Below the pieces are notes generated by a model. It made no database searches. It was not told where the DNA came from and saw nothing but the letters and a program-made list of their open reading frames with translations. Positions 1-7,826 of a DNA stretch of 64,000 nucleotides are shown here, one piece after another (position 1 is the first letter of the stretch; every line of letters begins with the position of its first letter). Made by a program: the position numbers and the translations under genes. Source of the DNA: CAVUMR01 sp963742715 (GTDB lineage: Bacteria > Actinomycetota > Actinomycetes > Mycobacteriales > Micromonosporaceae); the NCBI GenBank assembly GCA_963742715.1, contig CAVUMR010000001.1:496001-560000 (forward strand), given 5' to 3'.

Positions 1-114
1 CGAACTTCGTGGTCTTGGTACCGGTGGCCAGCTTGGCCGCGGCGAGCGGGCTGTACAGCTGGCTGCGGTCGACTGCCTCGGCCGCCTTGCGATACGACTT
101 ACCGTGCTGCATGG
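1..114 (-). CDS. rplA: 50S ribosomal protein L1, 5' part only
   Basis: This is the first 38 codons of ribosomal protein L1, which binds 23S rRNA at the L1 stalk and represses its own operon in many bacteria. The translation starts MQHGKSYRKAAEAVDRSQLY and continues with SPLAAAKLA, a good match to the L1 N terminus. An AAGGAG Shine-Dalgarno lies 5 bases upstream (120-125 on the complementary strand), fixing the ATG. The gene runs off the left edge. It follows rplK by about 100 bp, the usual rplK-rplA order. Confidence 0.95.
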
Positions 115-215
115 CTACTCCTTGTGGTTACGTCGGGCCAGCACCGGCCCTCCCACGTGGTCAGGATCGATCCGGGTGATCGCGGCTGGGCCACGACCAC
201 CGGCGGTACGACTGG

Positions 216-647
216 TCAGGACGTGACGTCGATGCCCATCGACCGGGCGGTACCGGCGATGATCTTCTCGGCCTCGTCCAGGTCGTTGGCGTTGAGGTCC
301 GCCATCTTGCGCTCGGCGATCTCACGTACCTGCGCGCGGCTCACGGTGCCCACCTTGTTGCGGTGCGGCTCGCCCGAACCCTTCGGTACACCGGCCGCCT
401 TGAGCAGCAGCTTCGCCGCCGGGGGCGTCTTGAGAATGAACGTGAACGAGCGGTCCTCGTACACGCTGATCTCGGCCGGGACGATCTCGCCGCGCATGGC
501 GTCGGTCTGCGCGTTGTACGACTTGCAGAACTCCATGATGTTCACGCCGTGCTGGCCGAGCGCGGGGCCGACCGGCGGGGCCGGCGTCGCCTGGCCACCG
601 GGGAGTTCCAGTTTGAACGTGGTGACGAGCTTCTTCTTCGGAGGCAT
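216..647 (-). CDS. rplK: 50S ribosomal protein L11
   Basis: L11 forms the GTPase-associated centre with 23S rRNA and is the target region of thiopeptide antibiotics. The 143-residue product is the normal family length. It begins MPPKKKLVTTFKLELPGG and has the proline-rich N-terminal loop (PAPPVGPALGQHG) and the C-terminal rRNA-binding domain ending MGIDVTS. I chose the internal ATG because an AGGAAG site lies just before it; the frame could open 8 codons earlier, but those residues are not L11. It lies between nusG (73 bp upstream) and rplA in the conserved secE-nusG-rplK-rplA order. Confidence 0.97.
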   Translation of the reverse strand: MPPKKKLVTTFKLELPGGQATPAPPVGPALGQHGVNIMEFCKSYNAQTDAMRGEIVPAEISVYEDRSFTFILKTPPAAKLLLKAAGVPKGSGEPHRNKVGTVSRAQVREIAERKMADLNANDLDEAEKIIAGTARSMGIDVTS

Positions 648-720
648 GGCTTCCTGGGTCCTCTTCCACACACCCGCGCGCGGGCCAATCCCGCGCGCCG
701 GGGAGTCTTTGGGGGTCGGG

Positions 721-1521
721 TCAGATCTTCGCGACCTGGTTGAAGTTGAGCTCGACCGGGGTTTCCCGACCGAAGATCGACACGAGCACCTTGAGCTTCT
801 GCTGGTCGGCGTTGATCTCGCTGATCGTGGCCGGCAGCGAGGCGAACGCGCCGTCGGTGACGGTGACCGAGTCGCCGACCTCGAAGTCGATGACCCTGAC
901 CTCGGGCTTGGTGCCCTTCTCCCGCTTGACCGCGGGCGCGAGCCACTTGACGACCTCGTCCAGGGACAGCGGCGCCGGCCGGTCGGCCCGGTCGGTGGCC
1001 CCGACGAAGCCGGTCACCCCGGGGGTGTTGCGCACACAGGAGTACGACTCCGGCGTGAGGTCCATCCGGACCAGGATGTACCCGGGGAAGACCTTGCTCT
1101 GCACCTGCTGACGCTTGCCGTTCTTGACCTCGACTTCTTCCCGGGTCGGCACCTCGACCTGGTAGATGTAGTCCTCCATGTCGAGGCTCGAGATCCGGCT
1201 CTCGAGGTTGGTCTTGACCTTGTTCTCGTAGCCGGCGTAGGAGTGCACCACGTACCAGTGACCGGGGGCGTTCTTGAGCGCCCGGATCAGGTCCTCGACC
1301 GGGTCGCCTTCCTCGTCGGCCTCATCGGCCTCGGAGCCGCCCGGCTCGGCCTGGACAGCGTCGTCAGCGTCCGCCTCCGTCGCAACGGCCTCGTCAGCGG
1401 CCGGCTCCACCTCGGTGGCGGTCAGGACGCTCGACTCCTCCGGGCTCTCCGCGGTCGGGTCACCGACCGACGGGACCTGCTGGTCGTCGGTGGTACGGCC
1501 GGTCTCGTCGTACTCAGGCAC
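721..1521 (-). CDS. nusG: transcription termination/antitermination protein NusG
   Basis: NusG binds RNA polymerase, suppresses pausing and links it to Rho or the ribosome. The product has an acidic low-complexity N-terminal extension of about 80 residues typical of actinobacteria, then the NGN domain (GHWYVVHSYAGYENKVKTNL; PGYILVRM) and a C-terminal KOW domain (FEVGDSVTVTDGAFASLPA). I took the GTG that gives VPEYDETG, because GGAAG sits 8 bases upstream; an ATG 13 codons further up (1560) is also open. It lies about 90 bp after secE. Confidence 0.95.
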   Translation of the reverse strand: MPEYDETGRTTDDQQVPSVGDPTAESPEESSVLTATEVEPAADEAVATEADADDAVQAEPGGSEADEADEEGDPVEDLIRALKNAPGHWYVVHSYAGYENKVKTNLESRISSLDMEDYIYQVEVPTREEVEVKNGKRQQVQSKVFPGYILVRMDLTPESYSCVRNTPGVTGFVGATDRADRPAPLSLDEVVKWLAPAVKREKGTKPEVRVIDFEVGDSVTVTDGAFASLPATISEINADQQKLKVLVSIFGRETPVELNFNQVAKI

Positions 1522-1611
1522 GCTGCTCACTTCCGTGTGGATCCACTTAGCATCATCCAACCAGCGTTACGGTCCGTATGGACCGCATTGACGCATCCGG
1601 GTGGGCGAAGC

Positions 1612-2082
1612 TCACTTGTTGCCGCTGCCGAACACCTGCAGCATCGCCTTGGCGAAGCCGAGGTCCAGCAACGCAACGATGGTGAGCACGAACGCGACGA
1701 ACACCACGACAACCGCGGTGTACGTCAGCAGCTCCTTGCGCGTCGGCCAGATGACCTTGCGAAGCTCGGCCACGACCTCGCGGACGAACCGGCTCATCCG
1801 CTCGAACACGTTCGGGCGGTCTTCGTCCTTCTTCTTCACCGGCTTGGTCGGTGGGGTCTTTGCCCGCGTCGCCTTCGACCGCGGCTTGGCCGCGGTGTCC
1901 GCCGCCGAGCCCTTTACCGCGGTTGCGCTGCGGCGTCGGACCGGTCGCGCTTCCGTCTCGGCGGCTCCGTCGTCGGAGCCGGTCTCGTCGGCAAGGGCGG
2001 TGGCGTCGGTGAAGTCGTCGTCGAGCGACTCGTCGAGTCGCCCGGCATCGGCGTCGTCACCGCGCCGCTTCCGTTCGGCCAC
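1612..2082 (-). CDS. secE: preprotein translocase subunit SecE
   Basis: SecE clamps SecY in the Sec translocon. The 156-residue product has a long charged N-terminal extension (about 90 residues, rich in Asp, Arg, Lys and Ala) followed by the conserved amphipathic segment (FVREVVAELRKVIWPTRKE) and one C-terminal membrane helix (VVVVFVAFVLTIVALLDLGF). This is the actinobacterial form with a single membrane span. The GTG start (VAERKRRG) has GAGGG upstream. It directly follows tRNA-Trp, as in other actinobacteria. Confidence 0.96.
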   Translation of the reverse strand: MAERKRRGDDADAGRLDESLDDDFTDATALADETGSDDGAAETEARPVRRRSATAVKGSAADTAAKPRSKATRAKTPPTKPVKKKDEDRPNVFERMSRFVREVVAELRKVIWPTRKELLTYTAVVVVFVAFVLTIVALLDLGFAKAMLQVFGSGNK

Positions 2083-2134
2083 ATCGCCCTCTCAGTGTCG
2101 CGTTCGCCCGGCGGTGCCGGGATGCCCTCGGCGC

Positions 2135-2206
2135 AGGGGCGACAGGACTCGAACCTGCAACCTGCGGTTTTGGAGACCGCTGCGCTACCAATTGCGCCAC
2201 ACCCCT
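2135..2206 (-). tRNA. trpT: tRNA-Trp (CCA)
   Basis: The complement folds as a tRNA. The acceptor arms AGGGGTG and CGCCCCT pair, the D-arm begins with the usual GCGCAATTGG, the anticodon loop is CTCCAAA (anticodon CCA), and the T-arm contains GTTCGAG. It lies immediately upstream of secE, where trpT sits in mycobacteria. Confidence 0.95.
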
Positions 2207-2552
2207 TCGTGACCTGGCACGCATTCCTGGCGTCCGGTCACGTACCGGGGGCGACGACCGCTTCCGTCGCGCCCATCGGGCACGACTGAGAAGGGGTCAC
2301 TCACCCCCAGAGCGAACAGTGTACGGGCTGGCGCCGGGTTCTCCCAACCGGCCGCCCCCGAGCCAACGCCGCTCGTCGGCAGCCTGGTCCGGACCATGCC
2401 TTCTGTACCACTCGATCGAAAGGGCACACAATTCGTCAAAGCCGTTTTTGTGCCGTCCGCTCCCCCGACAGAGTGCCATCGCTCGGATCAGCCCGGACCG
2501 CGGACAGCAGTGCGCGGTCGCGTCGCTGGCCGCGCCCAGCCAGGAGGCGACC
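2207..2552. other. intergenic region, no gene seen
   Basis: These 346 bases lie between tRNA-Trp (minus) and the NlpC/P60 gene (plus). They must carry promoters for both directions. I see no convincing gene, riboswitch or repeat. Open frames on both strands here are rich in Arg, Pro and Ala and have no start site or family resemblance. Confidence 0.5.
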
Positions 2553-3188
2553 ATGGGAATCGGTACGTACCCCTCCACCGCACGGGCACCGCGGGTGGCC
2601 ATCGCGCTGGGCGCTCTGGTCATCGCGCTCTTCGCCGCGGCACCGGCCCGCGCCGTACCCCCTCCGGGACCGATTGCGCGGCCGGTGCCGCCGGGAGCGG
2701 CCGGCCCGACGCTGTCGCCGCAACAGCAGGCCGCGGTACAGGCCGACCTCGCGGCCGCGTCGGCCACCCGCCAGGCCGTCGTCGACGCGGCCGGGTACTA
2801 CCTGGGCACGCCGTACCTGTTGGAGTTCGGCTGGACCTGCTCGTACGACGCGATGGACTGTGAATGCCTCAACCGGCACGCGATCTGGGACGGCACGTAC
2901 AGCGCGACCGGCTCCGGCCTGCAGCTCTGGTACACCCTGCGCGGCCAGATCGACGAAGGCTGGGTGACCGACACTCCACGGCCGGGCGACCTGATCTTCT
3001 GGGATCTCGACAAGAGCGACGGCGACTACGGCGGCGGCGACTACGACCACACCGGCGTGTACATCGGCGGCAATACCGTGATCGAGGCAAATGCCTACTG
3101 GGGCGAGGTGGAATACAACAGCGTGAGCCTGAGTGGCACGTCGTACGACTATTTCTTCGTCGATGTCCTGTCGCCCTACGGCTACTGA
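2553..3188 (+). CDS. secreted NlpC/P60-family peptidase-like protein
   Basis: Probable cell-wall peptidase of the NlpC/P60 fold, 211 residues. An AGGAGG site 6 bases upstream fixes the ATG at MGIGTYPST. A signal peptide is clear: basic residues, then VAIALGALVIALFAAAPARA with an Ala-X-Ala cut site near residue 34. The mature part has YYLGTPYLLEFGW, a Cys motif AMDCECLN where NlpC enzymes usually have DCSGL, then PRPGDLIFWD and the His motif YDHTGVYIG. The Cys and His of the dyad are therefore present, but the residues around the Cys are unusual and the Ser and Gly of DCSGL are missing. It is followed 148 bp later by a secreted sulfatase in the same direction. Confidence 0.8.
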   Translation: MGIGTYPSTARAPRVAIALGALVIALFAAAPARAVPPPGPIARPVPPGAAGPTLSPQQQAAVQADLAAASATRQAVVDAAGYYLGTPYLLEFGWTCSYDAMDCECLNRHAIWDGTYSATGSGLQLWYTLRGQIDEGWVTDTPRPGDLIFWDLDKSDGDYGGGDYDHTGVYIGGNTVIEANAYWGEVEYNSVSLSGTSYDYFFVDVLSPYGY

Positions 3189-3336
3189 TCTCCCGGTACC
3201 GGCAGGTTCCGCGCCAGTAATGGCGCATCGGGCGATGGCGTGCGCCCCGGCCGCGCATCACGGTGGTACGTGAAACCGGCGGCCAGGTTCGCCCGCGCGA
3301 TCCCGCCTTGGCCGGCCCGTACCCACGGGGGGAAGC

Positions 3337-4725
3337 ATGAAAGCCGCACTAGCCGTAGTCACGGTACTGCCCGCCGCGCTCTTCGCGGTCCTGACGCCGG
3401 TCGCCCCGCCGGCGGTGGCCGCCGAGGGCCCGCGGCCGAACATCCTCATCGTGAACACCGACGATCAACGGTTCGACACGATGCAGTACCTGCCCAAGAC
3501 GCTGCAGTGGATGTCGGGCGGGAAGAACTACCCGAACTTCCAGGTCGCCATCCCGAGTTGCTGTCCGAGCCGCAGCGACATGTTCACCGGGCGGTACCCG
3601 CACAACAACGGGGTACGGCTGCAGTCCCAGGCGGCGAACCTGGACATGACGACGACGTGGCAGTACTACCTGAAGCAGGGCGGCTACTCGACCGCCATGG
3701 CCGGCAAGTTCCTGGTGTCCTGGCCGGCGAAATCCGCACCGCCGTACTTCGACCGGTACTCCATGATTCAGGGCGCCTATAACGACTACTACGCCTACGT
3801 CAACGGGCAGACGAAGCATCTGGTGCGTACCGACGCGGCACCCCGGAATTATTCGACTATCTGGCTGGGCGACCAGCTTCGCGGATATCTGCATGGATTC
3901 GAAGCGAATGACACAAAACCGTGGCTGGCGTACTACACGCCACAGGCTCCGCATTTCGTGAATCCCGGCGGATTGGCCAAACCGGAACCGAAGTACGCGA
4001 ACGCTCCGGTCGGCGCCTGCCTGCAACCGAACGAAGCCGATCGCAGCGACAAGCCGGCTTATGTCCGCTGGCGTACCTACGACGCGGCGCAGTACACCCA
4101 GGTCTGCCAGGCGCAGATCCGGACCCTGTTCACCGTCGACGACACGATGGACGAGATCTTCACGCAACTGCAGGCCGACGGGGAGCTGTCCAACACGCTG
4201 GTGATCTTCATGTCGGACAACGGGTACCTGTGGGGCGAGCACGGCTACGACGCCAAGTTCGTGCCGTACCTGCCCTCGGTCAAGGTGCCGCTGCGGATCC
4301 GCTGGGACGGACACGTGACCGCCGGTACCGACAACCGGCTCGCGGTGAACGTGGACGTGCTGCCGACCGTGCTGCAGGCGGCCGGCGTCACGATCCCGGC
4401 CGGGAAGCCGGCCATCGACGGTGAGTCGCTGCTGACCCCGAGCCACCGCACGGTGATCTACACCGAGTACTTCCGGGATCTGGACAACGCCAAGATCTGG
4501 ACCTGGGCATCGTTGTACGACCGACATGTGCACTACATCGAGTACACGAAACCGGACAACACCAAGGTCCGGGAGTACTACAACACCGACTCGGATCCGG
4601 TGGAGAACCTCAACCTGCTCGGCGACGCCAGCAGCGCGAACAATCCGCCGGCCAGCGAGCTGAACGCGCTGGCCGCTCGTCTCGCCACACTACGTACCGC
4701 GGCTGGACCGCCCATGGTCCAATGA
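3337..4725 (+). CDS. secreted sulfatase (arylsulfatase family)
   Basis: Hydrolyses sulfate esters outside the cell; the substrate is unknown. The 462-residue product has a signal peptide (MKAALAVVTVLPAALFAVLT ... AVAA), then the metal-binding NTDDQRFDT motif near residue 46 and the sulfatase signature SCCPSRSDMFTGRYPHNN. In this signature the second Cys, of C-x-P-S-R, is the one matured to formylglycine. The MSDNGYLWGEHGYDAK motif near residue 290 supplies further metal ligands. A GGGGGGAAGC stretch precedes the ATG. Formylglycine formation needs a generating enzyme, which is not in this window. Neighbours are an NlpC/P60 protein and an unusual sigma factor on the same strand. Confidence 0.92.
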   Translation: MKAALAVVTVLPAALFAVLTPVAPPAVAAEGPRPNILIVNTDDQRFDTMQYLPKTLQWMSGGKNYPNFQVAIPSCCPSRSDMFTGRYPHNNGVRLQSQAANLDMTTTWQYYLKQGGYSTAMAGKFLVSWPAKSAPPYFDRYSMIQGAYNDYYAYVNGQTKHLVRTDAAPRNYSTIWLGDQLRGYLHGFEANDTKPWLAYYTPQAPHFVNPGGLAKPEPKYANAPVGACLQPNEADRSDKPAYVRWRTYDAAQYTQVCQAQIRTLFTVDDTMDEIFTQLQADGELSNTLVIFMSDNGYLWGEHGYDAKFVPYLPSVKVPLRIRWDGHVTAGTDNRLAVNVDVLPTVLQAAGVTIPAGKPAIDGESLLTPSHRTVIYTEYFRDLDNAKIWTWASLYDRHVHYIEYTKPDNTKVREYYNTDSDPVENLNLLGDASSANNPPASELNALAARLATLRTAAGPPMVQ

Positions 4726-4851
4726 CGCCCGCACGCACCCGGTAGGAGCTCCGCGCCAAGACCCGCCAGGAAAGTCGTTGGCGTACGGTCCTGCCGCGAC
4801 TCGTACCGGTGTGCAACGGCTGTCGGATCTTTGTCCTGGAGGTGGGTACGG

Positions 4852-6315
4852 ATGCCCGCCGACGCTACTTTCCCGCCCGTGGATGACCGGTCGATCGTGG
4901 CCACGATGCTCGGAGATCGCACGGCGGGTGGTTCCGTCGGGCTCGAGCAGGCCTACCGGCGGTACGCGGATCGCCTGTACGCGTACTGCCGGAGCCTGCT
5001 GCACGACGGCGAGGGCGCCGCGGACGCGGTACAGGACACGTTCGTGGTGGCCAACCAGCGCATCGGCGACCTGCGCGACCCGGACCGGCTGTCCGCCTGG
5101 CTGTACGCGATCGCGCGCAACGAGTGCCTGCGCCAACTGCGACAACGTCGCCGCAGCGCGGCACTGGAAGAGGCCGGTGAGGTACCGGCCGACGTCACCG
5201 ACCCGGGTACCGCGGTGAACGCCGCGCAGGTGCGCGAGCTGGTACACGCCGCGGCCCAGGGGTTGAACCCCGGTGACCGCGAGGTGATCGAACTGGCGGT
5301 CCGGCACGGGCTCGCGCCGGTAGACCTCGGCGCGGTGCTCGGCGTCTCGGCCAACCACGCGCACGCCCGACTGTCCCGGGCCCGTACCCAACTCGAACGC
5401 GCGCTGGGCGCGCTGCTGGTCGCCCGTACCGGCGCCCGCGACTGCCCCACCCTCGGTGAGCTGCTGGCCGGCTGGGACGGGCACCTGACCGCGCTGCTGC
5501 GCAAGCGGGTGGCCCGGCACGTCGAGTCGTGTCCGGTCTGTACCGCCCGGCAGGCCGAGCAGTTCAATCCGGCCGCGTTGCTCGCGGCCTGGGCAGGTCT
5601 TCCGTTCGCCGCGGTCGCGGTCGAGTTGTGGCCCCGGCTGCGGCTGGTGTGCCAGTCGTCGGAGTACGAGCGGCTGCGGGTCGAGAGGGCCCGGCGGGCC
5701 GGCAAGTTCAACCCACAGACCGGCTTCCCGTACCCGCTGGATCAGGTCCGTCGCCGGCTGCGGGCGGCCTGGCTGCCGGGGGCGGCCGCGATGATCGCGC
5801 TGCTGGTCGGAGTCGGTACCGCGATGTTCATGTACAACGAGAATCCGATCGCGGACGCGCTGCCGCCGGTCGCCCCGTCGACCGGCACGTCGGAATCACC
5901 GGCCGGGGGCGGGGCGCTGGTCGCGAGCCCGTCGGGAAGCCGGTCGCCCCGACCCAGCCCGTCCACGGCGACACCGAGGAGCCCGTCCAACTCACCGAGC
6001 CGATCCACCTCACCGTCGCCACCGCCGCCCGAGCCGCCACCATTCGCGGTGTCGGCCACCGCCGAAGCCACCTGCGTCGGGAAGGGCTACTTCCAGTTGA
6101 CGGTCACCGCGGTCGCCAGCCACGGCACGCCGAAGGGAGGCACCCTCGTGGCCTCCGCCGGCACACCGCGGACCCAAGCGTTGAAGTTCACCGGGCAGAA
6201 CGGGGCCGCCACTGTGCTGCGGGTGCCCACCGGGAGGGTCACCTGGCAGGTCGTGGTCACCGCAACCGACGGGCAGTCCGCGCAGGCGGGCGGAACAAAA
6301 TCGCTTAGGTGCTAG
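4852..6315 (+). CDS. ECF sigma factor fused to zinc-finger, membrane and outer domain
   Basis: A 487-residue protein. Residues about 25-100 form sigma region 2 (EQAYRRYADRLYAYCRSLL; AADAVQDTFVVANQRIG) and about 130-190 region 4 (LNPGDREVIELAVRHGL; LGVSANHAHARLSRARTQLE). Near residue 226 there is an anti-sigma-like zinc-binding motif, ARHVESCPVCTARQ (His-x3-Cys-x2-Cys). A membrane helix (AAMIALLVGVGTAMFMY) follows at about 311-328, then a Pro/Ser/Thr linker, then a C-terminal beta-rich domain with two Cys (ATCVGKG and the final LRC). The ATG has GGAGGT 8 bases upstream. Sigma and anti-sigma functions seem to be in one membrane-bound chain. The gene ends 4 bp into the convergent hadB end. I infer that the outer domain senses a surface signal. 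Confidence 0.85.
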   Translation: MPADATFPPVDDRSIVATMLGDRTAGGSVGLEQAYRRYADRLYAYCRSLLHDGEGAADAVQDTFVVANQRIGDLRDPDRLSAWLYAIARNECLRQLRQRRRSAALEEAGEVPADVTDPGTAVNAAQVRELVHAAAQGLNPGDREVIELAVRHGLAPVDLGAVLGVSANHAHARLSRARTQLERALGALLVARTGARDCPTLGELLAGWDGHLTALLRKRVARHVESCPVCTARQAEQFNPAALLAAWAGLPFAAVAVELWPRLRLVCQSSEYERLRVERARRAGKFNPQTGFPYPLDQVRRRLRAAWLPGAAAMIALLVGVGTAMFMYNENPIADALPPVAPSTGTSESPAGGGALVASPSGSRSPRPSPSTATPRSPSNSPSRSTSPSPPPPEPPPFAVSATAEATCVGKGYFQLTVTAVASHGTPKGGTLVASAGTPRTQALKFTGQNGAATVLRVPTGRVTWQVVVTATDGQSAQAGGTKSLRC

Positions 6316-6731
6316 CGGAGCGCGACGATCGCGCGGGCCTGACCGAGTACCTTCTGGCCGGCCGCGGTCGCGGTCAGATCCACCCGGACCTGGCCGTCGT
6401 CCAGCTTCGCCTTCACCACGCCGCTGACGGTCACCTCGGCGCCCGTACCGTCGTCGGGTACGACGACCGGGCGGGTGAACCGGACGCCGTACTCGACCAG
6501 CGCGCCCGGGTCGCCGGTCCAGCCGGTCAGCACCCTGGCCGCGAGCGCCATCGTGAACATGCCGTGCACGATCACGTCCGGCAGCCCGACCGACTTGGCG
6601 AACCGCTCGTTCCAGTGGATCGGGTTGAAGTCGGCCGACGCGCCCGCGTACTTGACCAGATCCACCCGGCTGACCGGGAAGGTCTGCTCCGGCAGCGCGG
6701 TACCGATCTCGACCTCGTCGTAGCGGATCAC
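6312..6731 (-). CDS. hadB: MaoC-family (R)-hydratase, HadB-like
   Basis: Hot-dog-fold hydratase/dehydratase, 139 residues, similar to the catalytic HadB subunit of fatty-acid dehydratases in mycobacteria. The catalytic Asp and His lie in GASADFNPIHWNERFA, followed by PDVIVHGMFTMALAARVL. The GTG start overlaps the hadA stop as GTGA, which decides it over an upstream ATG. In mycobacteria HadB pairs with HadA or HadC in mycolate synthesis. This organism is unlikely to make mycolates, so the substrate is open. No hadC follows; a plus-strand insert begins instead. Confidence 0.88.
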   Translation of the reverse strand: MIRYDEVEIGTALPEQTFPVSRVDLVKYAGASADFNPIHWNERFAKSVGLPDVIVHGMFTMALAARVLTGWTGDPGALVEYGVRFTRPVVVPDDGTGAEVTVSGVVKAKLDDGQVRVDLTATAAGQKVLGQARAIVALR

Positions 6732-7177
6732 GCCGTCCCTCCCCGCACGATCAGGGTCGTCCACGCGGCCACCACCGGCTCACCGGCGTCGGTGGCGATG
6801 TCGACCCGGGTGGTGACGAACTCGTGGCCGGCCCGGCCCATGATCTGCTCGATCACGAAGGTGCAGGTGAGCCGGTCGCCGGCGAGGATGGGCCGCTCGT
6901 ACCGGAACCGCTGGTCACCATGTACGACCCGGCTGTAGTCCATGCCCAGCTCGGGGTCGTTGATCACGACGTCGTCGTACAGGTTGCACAGCATGATCGC
7001 GAAGGTGGGCGGCGCCAGCACGTCGGGATACCCGAGGGCTTTGGCGGCTTCCGGATCCCGGTACACCGGGTCGGGGTCGCCGATCGAATCGGCGAACTCA
7101 CGGATCTTCTCGCGCCCCACCAGATACGGCGGGCTGGCCGGATAGCTCCGGCCGACAAGCGACGGGTCGAGCGGCAT
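6728..7177 (-). CDS. hadA: MaoC-like dehydratase partner, HadA-like (FAS1-type domain)
   Basis: 149-residue hot-dog protein of the UPF0336/HadA type (MPLDPSLVGRSYPASPPYLV; FADSIGDPDPVYRDPEAAKA; VLAPPTFAI). HadA-type subunits usually bind the acyl chain and work as a dimer with HadB. It sits between rpmG and hadB with a 4-bp overlap to hadB, the same order as in mycobacteria, so co-translation is likely. Confidence 0.88.
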   Translation of the reverse strand: MPLDPSLVGRSYPASPPYLVGREKIREFADSIGDPDPVYRDPEAAKALGYPDVLAPPTFAIMLCNLYDDVVINDPELGMDYSRVVHGDQRFRYERPILAGDRLTCTFVIEQIMGRAGHEFVTTRVDIATDAGEPVVAAWTTLIVRGGTA

Positions 7178-7244
7178 GACCAGAGAACCTACCGCCGATG
7201 TCCGGGGCGGGCGCTACCGCGCTCGCCCCACCGGCGAGGAGCGG

Positions 7245-7412
7245 TCAGCGGGTCTCGCGGTGCGCGGTGTGCTTCGAGCAGGTCGGGCAGAACTTCTTCA
7301 GTTCCATCCGGTCCGGGTCGTTACGGCGGTTCTTCTTGGTGATGTAGTTGCGGTTCTTGCACTCCACACACGCCATCGTGATCTTCGGACGTACATCGGT
7401 CGCCTTGGCCAC
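7245..7412 (-). CDS. rpmG: 50S ribosomal protein L33
   Basis: 55-residue L33 with four zinc-ligand Cys (MACVECKNRNY and KKFCPTCSKHT), so it is the zinc-binding (C+) form. The GTG start gives VAKATDVRPKITMACVEC. Longer upstream reading is unrelated Arg/Pro-rich sequence. It lies downstream of tRNA-Met and tRNA-Thr and upstream of hadA, the usual actinobacterial order. Confidence 0.96.
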   Translation of the reverse strand: MAKATDVRPKITMACVECKNRNYITKKNRRNDPDRMELKKFCPTCSKHTAHRETR

Positions 7413-7562
7413 GGCGGAGTGCCTTCCTCGCGGGGCGCCCCGGAGCTGCTTACTCCGAAGCTGGGTACTTCCATCTGGACAGGGATACAGCCTACCCGCA
7501 GGTACACGGGTGCCGGCCGCGCCCGAACCGCTCCGGGCCAGGCCCGGCTGGGCGGTGTGTCG

Positions 7563-7635
7563 TAGCGGTGGCCGGACTCGAACCGGCGACACAGCGATTA
7601 TGAGCCGCTTGCTCTGCCAACTGAGCTACACCGCC
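7563..7635 (-). tRNA. tRNA-Met (CAT), elongator type
   Basis: The complement folds as a cloverleaf. Acceptor GGCGGTG pairs with CACCGCT, the D-arm is TAGCTCAGTTGGCAGAGC, the anticodon loop is CTCATAA (CAT), and the T-arm has GTTCGAGTCC. The first pair is G-U rather than the C/A mismatch of initiator tRNA, so this is the elongator. Confidence 0.94.
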
Positions 7636-7687
7636 CTCAGCGGGCCGGGTGGCCCGCCGCGGGTCACCGGCCGAGGCCGGCGGTTGG

Positions 7688-7760
7688 AGCCCCTTTACGG
7701 AATCGAACCGTAGACCTTCTCCTTACCATGGAGACGCTCTGCCGACTGAGCTAAAGGGGC
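7688..7760 (-). tRNA. tRNA-Thr (GGT)
   Basis: The complement has acceptor GCCCCTT pairing with AAGGGGC, D-arm TAGCTCAGTCGGCAGAGC, anticodon stem TCTCC/GGAGA with loop ATGGTAA (GGT), and T-arm GGTTCGATTCC. It lies 52 bp before tRNA-Met in the same direction. Confidence 0.95.
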
Positions 7761-7826
7761 GCGCGCGTGACACCTTACCGCCGCGCCCGGCAAGATTACA
7801 CGGTGGGTGCGGGGATGCGAAATCGC

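Noticed and set aside
124..2289. A 721-codon plus-strand frame over rplK, nusG and secE
   Set aside because: Shadow of three well-known genes on the other strand, and it also runs through tRNA-Trp.
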